Shown piece by piece: positions 1 through 3,575 of a stretch of DNA of 5,880 bases. The translations under genes were made by a program, and so were the position numbers. The notes beneath the pieces are model-generated. The model saw only the letters and a program-made list of their open reading frames with translations. It was not told the DNA's origin and did no database searches. Numbering within the stretch: position 1 is the first letter of the stretch; every line of letters starts with the position of its first letter. This DNA comes from Candidatus Moraniibacteriota bacterium (GTDB lineage: Bacteria > Patescibacteriota > Minisyncoccia > Moranbacterales > GCA-2747515): the NCBI GenBank assembly GCA_027039165.1, contig JALWEZ010000196.1, positions 1-5,880 of the forward strand, given 5' to 3'.

Positions 1-139
1 AGTTTATTCCGATAATGATAAGAAATTTATAAAAAAAGAAGCTCGTGAGTATTTTAAAGATAATTTGGAAGAAATAGATAACTCACCTTTAGTTAGAGGA
101 AAAGTTAAAGTATTTAAATGGAATAAGAAAATAAAGTAA
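1..139 (+). CDS. 3' end of an unrecognised protein gene (partial)
   Basis: An open frame enters from the left edge (codons begin at base 2) and closes with TAA at 137-139, leaving the last 45 residues of a longer protein. The fragment is highly charged and lysine-rich, with a run of acidic and basic residues (KKFIKKEAREYFKDNLEEID) that looks helical, then LVRGKVKVFKWNKKIK, which could be a terminal strand. There is no membrane segment or recognisable motif. A likely intrinsic terminator begins 7 bases after the stop, which supports this being the true end of a plus-strand transcription unit. I do not recognise the family; the start and most of the gene lie outside the window. It could also be the tail of a short gene of under 100 codons. 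Confidence 0.6.
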   Translation, partial: VYSDNDKKFIKKEAREYFKDNLEEIDNSPLVRGKVKVFKWNKKIK

Positions 140-146
140 CTATCTA

Positions 147-182
147 AACTTTTTTAAAAGTTGTCTAAAAGTTGCTTTTTTT
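147..182 (+). terminator. Likely intrinsic terminator of the partial gene
   Basis: AACTTTT (147-153) can pair with either of two downstream copies of AAAAGTT (156-162 or 167-173). The second pairing leaves a 13-base loop and is followed at once by GC and seven T (176-182), the layout of a Rho-independent terminator. The stem is A+T-rich and so not very stable, which is the main doubt. Its T-run overlaps the predicted -35 box of the next gene. Confidence 0.5.
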
Positions 183-199
183 GTATTTCATGTTATTCT
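172..199 (+). promoter_or_regulatory. Extended -10 promoter of the 62-residue membrane protein gene
   Basis: TTGCTT (172-177), a 16-base spacer and TATTCT (194-199). TG at 191-192 gives an extended -10 (TGnTATTCT). The predicted start of transcription is near 206. The block 191-207 matches 525-541 at 15 of 17 positions, at the same place relative to the paralogous gene, which makes a chance match unlikely. Confidence 0.6.
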
Positions 200-206
200 T
201 TATTTA

Positions 207-221
207 GACAAAAAATTTGTC
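207..221 (+). promoter_or_regulatory. Dyad at the predicted transcript start (operator or 5' hairpin)
   Basis: GACAAA (207-212), three bases AAA, then TTTGTC (216-221) form a perfect 6-bp dyad. It starts about where transcription should begin and ends 11 bases before the AAGGAG site. It corresponds in position to the longer dyad at 537-562 in front of the paralogous gene, although the base sequence differs. It could be a repressor site on DNA or a hairpin at the very 5' end of the mRNA; the sequence does not decide. Confidence 0.4.
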
Positions 222-243
222 AAATTAAAAAAAAGGAGATGTT

Positions 244-432
244 GTGCTGGACTTCATAATAATGCTAATTTCTTTAGTTTTAGTGTGTTTTTCTAAATAC
301 ATATTCAACGAAGCAGAGAAAAACAAAAATATGCTCAAAAAATTTATGTATTATGTTTTTAGTATGAGTATAATTACCACAACAGTGCTTATAAACATAA
401 ATCTTGTCTTATTTAACTTAAAATTATATTAA
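244..432 (+). CDS. Small two-helix membrane protein, paralog of the 582-764 product
   Basis: A 62-residue protein of unknown function. Two hydrophobic stretches, about residues 4-21 and 34-57, flank a short charged loop (NEAEKNKNMLKK, 22-33). By the positive-inside rule the loop should be cytoplasmic with both ends outside. There is no signal peptidase site, cysteine pair or enzymatic motif. The start is GTG at 244, five bases after GGAG (235-238); the ATG overlapping the ribosome site (239) runs into a stop after six codons, so GTG is preferred. The 60-residue product of 582-764 aligns without gaps through the loop and second helix (offset 2): shared F16, K18, F21, E23, K28, K33, Y37, F39, T46, V48, N53. 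Each copy has its own promoter and leader dyad. The layout recalls small membrane proteins such as type I toxins or holin-like peptides, but nothing here shows such a role. Confidence 0.7.
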   Translation: MLDFIIMLISLVLVCFSKYIFNEAEKNKNMLKKFMYYVFSMSIITTTVLININLVLFNLKLY

Positions 433-467
433 ACCACACTAAATTAATTTTTATTGTTTTTTGGATT

Positions 468-490
468 TTGATATATTTTATCAATTTTCT
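468..490 (+). terminator. Weak hairpin after the first small membrane gene
   Basis: TTGATA (468-473), a five-base loop and TATCAA (479-484) are followed by TTTTCT. It is the only hairpin plus T-run between the two paralogous genes. The stem has a single G:C pair, so it may be a weak terminator or a chance repeat in A+T-rich DNA. The rest of the 433-581 spacer holds only the control region of the next gene. Confidence 0.22.
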
Positions 491-505
491 AACTTGGAAA
501 AGTCT

Positions 506-533
506 TTGTTTTTTATGAATCTTATGATATGCT
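506..533 (+). promoter_or_regulatory. Extended -10 promoter of the 60-residue membrane protein gene
   Basis: TTGTTT (506-511), a 16-base spacer and TATGCT (528-533), with TG at 525-526 giving an extended -10 (TGnTATGCT). The predicted start of transcription is near 540. Spacing, extended -10 and the following TTTATTTAG are shared with the promoter at 172-199, so the duplication covered the promoter as well as the gene. Confidence 0.6.
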
Positions 534-536
534 TTA

Positions 537-562
537 TTTAGGTAAGAAAATTCTTATCTAAA
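537..562 (+). promoter_or_regulatory. Long dyad at the predicted transcript start
   Basis: TTTAGGTAAG (537-546) is complementary to CTTATCTAAA (553-562) with one G:T pair; the pairing continues inwards through AA/TT (547-548 with 551-552). As RNA this is a 10-bp hairpin with a six-base AAAATT loop at the extreme 5' end of the mRNA. As DNA it is a symmetric site over the start of transcription, a usual position for a repressor operator. It ends nine bases before AGGAG. Confidence 0.5.
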
Positions 563-581
563 TTTTAAAAAGGAGTATATC

Positions 582-764
582 ATGGTAATTTCTATAATAA
601 CAATACTTATGTATTTGATAGGATTATTTTTCTTTACTAAAATTATGTTTCGCGAAACAAATCGAGACAAAGATAAAATAATTAAATTATTACATTACCT
701 TTTTGGTTCTGCTGGCGTAATAACTGCAGTATATATGATTGTAAACTTTTTATCAAAATCATAA
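582..764 (+). CDS. Small two-helix membrane protein, paralog of the 244-432 product
   Basis: A 60-residue protein of unknown function, predicted to be a membrane hairpin: hydrophobic residues 2-23, a charged loop RETNRDKDKIIK (24-35), then hydrophobic residues 36-57. The loop carries a net positive charge and so probably faces the cytoplasm. ATG at 582 follows AAAAAGGAG with six bases between GGAG and the start, one of the best ribosome sites in the window. It aligns along nearly its whole length with the 62-residue neighbour (shared F18, K20, F23, E25, K30, K35, Y39, F41, T48, V50, N55 in this numbering). Both are small, strongly initiated and separately transcribed, which suggests substantial expression or independent regulation of the copies. 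It converges on the 820-1038 gene, with a hairpin between. No family recognised. Confidence 0.72.
   Translation: MVISIITILMYLIGLFFFTKIMFRETNRDKDKIIKLLHYLFGSAGVITAVYMIVNFLSKS
646..659 (+). repeat. Perfect 14-bp palindrome inside the small membrane gene
   Basis: TGTTTCGCGAAACA reads the same on both strands. It lies within codons 22-26 (M-F-R-E-T) and includes the codon CGC, unexpected in such A+T-rich DNA. The paralogous gene lacks it at the matching place. The half-sites TGTTTC/GAAACA equal those of a ParB parS site, but the centre is two bases shorter, so it is recorded only as a palindrome. Confidence 0.5.
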
Positions 765-776
765 AAATATAATCAC

Positions 777-813
777 AAAAAAACACCCAACTTTCATTGT
801 ATTGTTGGGTGTT
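777..813 (-). terminator. Strong intrinsic terminator of the minus-strand 72-residue gene
   Basis: GTTGGGTGTT and AACACCCAAC (804-813 and 782-791) form a perfect 10-bp stem with a 12-base loop. On the minus strand the stem runs directly into seven U (complement of 777-783). It starts six bases after the TAA of the 820-1038 gene, as expected for its terminator. On the plus strand no T-run follows, so it can serve the 582-764 gene only weakly, if at all. Confidence 0.85.
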
Positions 814-819
814 ATCAAT

Positions 820-1038
820 TTATAACTGTTTTTTTATTTCTCTATTTATTCCAGCTATAAATTCCGTTCTTTTTTCAGAGTACATTTTACTTGACTTTAA
901 TTCCTGCAAAAGCTTTGAATCTATTATATCATCAAATCTTTTTTCACCATTTTGCACTCTTTTATTTAATTCAACTCGTTGTTTTTTAGTTAGCTTACAA
1001 TTATTCTTTACCGTTCTAAATACTTCCAAAATTGTCAT
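820..1038 (-). CDS. Small basic protein of unknown function (72 residues)
   Basis: A soluble-looking, probably all-helical protein with 12 Lys and 6 Arg against 10 acidic residues (net about +8), one Cys and no membrane segment. The middle reads FDDIIDSKLLQELKSSKMYS. Such charge would suit nucleic acid or ribosome binding, but no fold is recognised. The ATG at 1038 is preceded by AAAAAAGGA with six bases between AAGGA (1045-1049) and the start, and the stop leads straight into a strong terminator. These signals on both sides mark this frame as real and the overlapping plus-strand frame as a shadow. A 23-codon ORF ends one base before this start, and a dyad (1059-1074) lies ten bases upstream of the SD, so expression may be controlled by leader translation or a DNA-binding protein. 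It converges on the small membrane genes. Confidence 0.72.
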   Translation of the reverse strand: MTILEVFRTVKNNCKLTKKQRVELNKRVQNGEKRFDDIIDSKLLQELKSSKMYSEKRTEFIAGINREIKKQL

Positions 1039-1039
1039 T

Positions 1040-1111
1040 TTAAATCCTTTTTTGAATTACCGAAAAATTTCGGTTAATTATTAACGCAATAAGCGCACCA
1101 AACATAAACAT
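1040..1111 (-). CDS. Possible 23-codon hydrophobic leader ORF
   Basis: Starting at ATG 1111 (a second ATG lies at 1105), a frame of 23 codons ends with TAA at 1042-1040, one base before the ATG of the 72-residue gene. The peptide begins with a hydrophobic stretch (MFMFGALIALII) and ends basic (NRKISVIQKRI), like a single membrane helix or a leader peptide. The stop-to-start junction would couple the two translations. The frame covers both the dyad at 1059-1074 and the SD of the next gene. Against it are its shortness, only a weak GGA just before the ATG and no clear promoter. Such a short frame can arise by chance. Confidence 0.25.
   Translation of the reverse strand: MFMFGALIALIINRNFSVIQKRI
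1059..1074 (-). promoter_or_regulatory. Dyad just upstream of the 72-residue gene
   Basis: ACCGAAA (1059-1065), AA, TTTCGGT (1068-1074): perfect 7-bp arms with three G/C pairs each, in surroundings that are nearly all A+T. It ends ten bases before the AAGGA site. It could be an operator or a leader hairpin, and the position matches the dyads in front of the two small membrane genes. Confidence 0.42.
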
Positions 1112-1150
1112 TATCCAATAATTGAATCACATCTTTAAAGCTGTAGAAAC

Positions 1151-1170
1151 AAATATTTTAAATAATATTT
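1151..1170. repeat. A+T-only inverted repeat in the rarA-downstream spacer
   Basis: AAATATT (1151-1157) and AATATTT (1164-1170) are separated by six bases. With no G:C pair the hairpin would be weak, and this may be chance in A+T-rich DNA. Confidence 0.2.
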
Positions 1171-1181
1171 TATACCTCTGT

Positions 1182-1214
1182 TGACATCACAATTATTATA
1201 AATAAAAGATGTCA
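1182..1214. repeat. Inverted repeat TGACATC...GATGTCA downstream of rarA
   Basis: TGACATC (1182-1188) and GATGTCA (1208-1214) are perfect 7-bp arms, three G/C pairs each, around a 19-base A+T loop. It lies 27-59 bases after the rarA stop. No U-run follows on either strand, so it is not a classical terminator. It might protect the 3' end of the rarA mRNA or bind a protein; unknown. Confidence 0.35.
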
Positions 1215-1235
1215 TAGCTATACTAACATACAATG

Positions 1236-1257
1236 AATATTTAATCAATTAAATATT
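1236..1257. repeat. 22-base A+T inverted repeat over the rarA stop codon
   Basis: AATATTTAAT (1236-1245), CA, ATTAAATATT (1248-1257) is a perfect 10-bp dyad containing the rarA TAA (1243-1241). T-rich sequence follows it only on the plus strand, where no gene needs terminating. On the minus strand it could form an A:U hairpin at the end of translation. Confidence 0.35.
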
Positions 1258-2473
1258 TTTTATTTTTTAGTTCTTTTGGCAAAAATTCTTGATTTTTATT
1301 TTCTTCTTCACTAGCTTTTGGTGTATAAACATATCCTTTGCCGTAGCCTTGTTGTTTCATGAGTTTTGTAGGAGCGTTCCTTAAATGTTTAGGAATTGGC
1401 ACATTTCCAAGTTCTCTAGAATCTTTAAGTGCTTCATTATAAGCATCATAGATTACAACTGATTTTTTACTTTTTGCCATATAAACCGCGGCTTGAGCTA
1501 AATTTACTCCACACTCTGGCATGCCTATAAATTTACAAGCCTCATACACAGAAATAGCCTGAGGAAGAGCAAAACTATTAGCAAGCCCAATGTCTTCACT
1601 AGCAAACCTCACAATTCTTCTTGCTATATACAAAGGATCTTCTCCAGCAGCAAGCATTCGAGTTAAATAATAAACAGAAGCATCCGCATCTCCTCCACGC
1701 ATAGATTTATGAAACGCAGAAATTAAATTAAAATGTTCTTCTCCATTTTTATCATAAAGCAAATTTGATTTCTGAAGTGCTTGTTCTATATGTTCTTTGG
1801 TAATTTTTATCTGAGAACTTTTATTTTGTCTAGAAGAAAACTCAACCGCAATTTCTAAACTATTCAGTGCAGTTCTTGCATCACCATTAGAGAGCGTTGC
1901 TAGATATTTGATACTTTCTTCTTTGAAATTTACATTCAATTCCCCTAACCCTCTATCTTTATCACTTAAGGCTTGTTTTATAATTAATTGCATTTCTTCT
2001 ACCGAAAGCATTTCTAACACAAATACTCTACATCTAGAAAGTAGCGCGTTATTTACTTCAAAACTAGGATTTTCAGTAGTTGCGCCAATCAAAGTTATAG
2101 TGCCATCCTCCACACTACCTAACAGCGAATCCTGTTGAGATTTAGTAAATCTATGAACTTCATCTATAAAAAGCATGGTTTTTGTGCCAAGTCTCGCATA
2201 GCTTTTTGCCATTTCTATAGATTTTCTCACTTCTTTTACTCCAGAACTTATAGCAGAAATTTCTATAAAATATGCCTCAGTTTCATGTGCTATAATCCTT
2301 GCAAGAGTAGTTTTACCACTTCCAGGAGGACCCCATAAAATCATAGAGGGCACTTTATCGTTATTAATTAAATCTTTTAAAATTTTACCCTCTCCTACTA
2401 GATGACTCTGACCTATATAATCGCTTAATTTTTGAGGTCGCATTCTATCTGCTAATGGTTTTTGTGTATTCAT
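1241..2473 (-). CDS. rarA: Replication-associated recombination protein A (RarA/MgsA AAA+ ATPase)
   Basis: A cytoplasmic AAA+ ATPase of the clamp-loader clade, related to E. coli RarA and eukaryotic Mgs1/WRNIP1, acting at stalled replication forks and single-strand gaps. The 410 residues are slightly short of the usual 420-450 but look complete. It shows the family opening LADRMRP..LSDYIGQ.HL (7-25), Walker A GPPGSGKT (48-55), Walker B LFIDEVHRF (101-109), sensor 1 GATTENPSF (130-138), arginine finger in LLSRCRVF (R147) and sensor 2 GDARTALN (197-204). The C-terminal tetramerisation half includes DPLYIARRIVRFASEDIGLAN and ends HLRNAPTKLMKQQGYGKGY. All key residues are present. The start is ATG at 2473; no SD precedes it, and a TATAAT only seven bases upstream predicts a leaderless mRNA. 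It diverges from the Nudix gene. Identity is secure; the role in this organism is inferred from the family. Confidence 0.97.
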   Translation of the reverse strand: MNTQKPLADRMRPQKLSDYIGQSHLVGEGKILKDLINNDKVPSMILWGPPGSGKTTLARIIAHETEAYFIEISAISSGVKEVRKSIEMAKSYARLGTKTMLFIDEVHRFTKSQQDSLLGSVEDGTITLIGATTENPSFEVNNALLSRCRVFVLEMLSVEEMQLIIKQALSDKDRGLGELNVNFKEESIKYLATLSNGDARTALNSLEIAVEFSSRQNKSSQIKITKEHIEQALQKSNLLYDKNGEEHFNLISAFHKSMRGGDADASVYYLTRMLAAGEDPLYIARRIVRFASEDIGLANSFALPQAISVYEACKFIGMPECGVNLAQAAVYMAKSKKSVVIYDAYNEALKDSRELGNVPIPKHLRNAPTKLMKQQGYGKGYVYTPKASEEENKNQEFLPKELKNKKYLID

Positions 2474-2480
2474 AATTTAT

Positions 2481-2509
2481 ATTATACATGAATATTTTTT
2501 TAGATAAAG
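2481..2509 (-). promoter_or_regulatory. rarA promoter giving a leaderless mRNA
   Basis: On the minus strand a perfect TATAAT (complement of 2481-2486) ends seven bases before the rarA ATG, so transcription should begin at or next to the start codon. The -35 box, at 17 bases, is poor (CTTTAT, 2504-2509). The perfect -10 and the absence of any SD support a leaderless transcript; no other good promoter lies between here and the Nudix promoter. Confidence 0.5.
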
Positions 2510-2514
2510 TTTAC

Positions 2515-2543
2515 TTGTTCAAAATAATATTAAAGTATATAAT
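2515..2543 (+). promoter_or_regulatory. Promoter of the Nudix hydrolase gene
   Basis: TTGTTC (2515-2520), 17 bases, TATAAT (2538-2543): a near-consensus promoter. Transcription should begin near 2550, giving a leader of about 20 bases that contains no GGAG-like ribosome site. It lies back to back with the rarA promoter. Confidence 0.68.
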
Positions 2544-2570
2544 TAATGTATTATTATTTAAAAACGCAAC

Positions 2571-3020
2571 ATGACTATTCAAACAAAACATGGACTTATC
2601 CCTGCTTCATATTTATTTCTATTAAAAGATGATAAAATTTTATTACTTAGAAGATACAATACTGGTTATGAAGATGGAAATTATTCTCTAATAGCTGGAC
2701 ATGTTGAGCCAAATGAAACATTCACTCAAGCTATAATAAGAGAAGCAAAAGAAGAAGCTAATATAACTTTGACGAGTAAAGACTTAGAAGTTACTCATAT
2801 AATGCAAAGAGATTCTAAAACAGATAAAAACAACGAACGAATAGATGTGTTTTTTGTAGCTCAAAACTGGCAAGGAGAACTAAAAAATATGGAGCCTCAC
2901 AAATGCGATGATTTATCTTGGTTCAAAATAGATGATTTACCAGAAAATATAATTCCTTATATAAAAGAAGCTATTGAAAAATCTCTAGACAATATTTCTT
3001 TTTCTGAACACGGTTATTAG
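2571..3020 (+). CDS. Nudix hydrolase (nucleotide or other diphosphate)
   Basis: A 149-residue cytoplasmic Nudix enzyme, which cleaves nucleoside diphosphate-linked substrates using divalent metal. The Nudix box runs from G43 to I65 (GHVEPNETFTQAIIREAKEEANI compared with GX5EX7REUXEEXGU): E49, R57, E58, E61 and E62 are in place, while the usual Gly near the end is N64. Ahead of it, LLLRRYNTGYEDGNYSLIAGH (residues 24-44, in part) resembles the subgroup often annotated as MutT-like or 8-oxo-dGTP diphosphatase. Substrate cannot be read from the sequence, so I give no symbol. Start ATG 2571 has no SD but follows a near-consensus promoter by 27 bases. TAG ends three bases before the end of the convergent membrane-protein gene, leaving no room for a terminator between them. 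It diverges from rarA; a functional link is not implied. Confidence 0.92.
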   Translation: MTIQTKHGLIPASYLFLLKDDKILLLRRYNTGYEDGNYSLIAGHVEPNETFTQAIIREAKEEANITLTSKDLEVTHIMQRDSKTDKNNERIDVFFVAQNWQGELKNMEPHKCDDLSWFKIDDLPENIIPYIKEAIEKSLDNISFSEHGY

Positions 3021-3023
3021 AGC

Positions 3024-3566
3024 CTATTCAATACCAAGCTCATTTCTAAATTTCTCAAACGTCTCTATAGCAATAATTGCTTGTCCATGTGAAATTTCAA
3101 AGTCAGGATCCTTGATTATCTTATTCCTTATCTCGTGAATTTCTTTTATTTTTTCTAAAGACTCAAAAGTTCCTAAGGGAATTTTATTTATCTTATCTAT
3201 AAAATTCTCACCTTTGTAACCCAAACCGATAAGGTCTTGATCTAGAAAAACTTCTGCTTCAAGGATTGCTAACTTCCACTTATTTTCGTCATTTGAATCC
3301 AACTTTTCTTGAATTTTACTCCAAGATTTTTTTACTTTCCCTGTTTTTTTAGGTACAACGTCATCCCCATATTTGAGCTGTCTCATTTTCTTTGAAACGT
3401 CTCCAAGATATATAAGCATCACGATATCAAAAAAAAGAACTAAACAATAAAAACCAATTATTATTTTAATAACCAACATAATTGGACCATCCCAAAAAGC
3501 ACTAATATTTGCCAAAAAACCCACTGGTTCTGAATTTGTAATTATTGGATCTGAAAACTCATTCAT
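3024..3566 (-). CDS. Membrane-anchored protein of unknown function, HEPN-like C-terminal region?
   Basis: About 180 residues. In the numbering from GTG 3569, an N-terminal stretch of some 28 residues leads into one strong membrane helix (about 29-55). A basic linker follows (KKMRQLKYGDDVVPKK), then a soluble helical domain: WSKIQEKLDSNDENKWKLAI (83-102), LGYKGENFIDKINKI and a terminal EIHEIRNKII...AIETFEKF. I recall similar one-helix proteins with a W..AI.EA...LD..L...GY.G pattern as common in Patescibacteria; this is recognition, not a search. The R-N-x-x-x-K at 148-153 sits where relatives tend to have R-N-x-x-x-H, the HEPN RNase motif, so a degenerate HEPN-like fold is possible. Starts: GTG 3569 or ATG 3566 (chosen); neither has an SD. 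It begins 6-9 bases after gatA, so it is probably translated from the same mRNA. Confidence 0.8.
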   Translation of the reverse strand: MNEFSDPIITNSEPVGFLANISAFWDGPIMLVIKIIIGFYCLVLFFDIVMLIYLGDVSKKMRQLKYGDDVVPKKTGKVKKSWSKIQEKLDSNDENKWKLAILEAEVFLDQDLIGLGYKGENFIDKINKIPLGTFESLEKIKEIHEIRNKIIKDPDFEISHGQAIIAIETFEKFRNELGIE

Positions 3567-3575
3567 CACTATATA

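Noticed and set aside
538..561. Resemblance of the dyad arms TTAGGTAAG/CTTATCTAA to DtxR/IdeR metal-repressor half-sites
   Set aside because: The left arm fits that consensus and the right differs by one base, but the arms are six bases apart instead of one, which a standard DtxR-type site does not allow.
646..659. The palindrome as a true parS site
   Set aside because: The classical parS (TGTTTCACGTGAAACA) is 16 bases with an ACGT centre. This one is 14 with a GC centre, and no parA/parB is in the window.
797..1084. A 95-codon plus-strand open frame rich in Phe, Ser and Leu
   Set aside because: It lies antisense to the 72-residue minus-strand gene, which has a good SD and a matching terminator. 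The plus-strand frame has no SD and begins inside the terminator hairpin loop.
1181..1209. TTGACA as a plus-strand -35 box
   Set aside because: No acceptable -10 box lies 16-18 bases downstream (the nearest, TATAAA, is at 10), and no plus-strand gene follows.
1908..2338. Two plus-strand open frames antisense to rarA
   Set aside because: They are shadows of the strongly conserved rarA coding frame, with no promoter or ribosome site.
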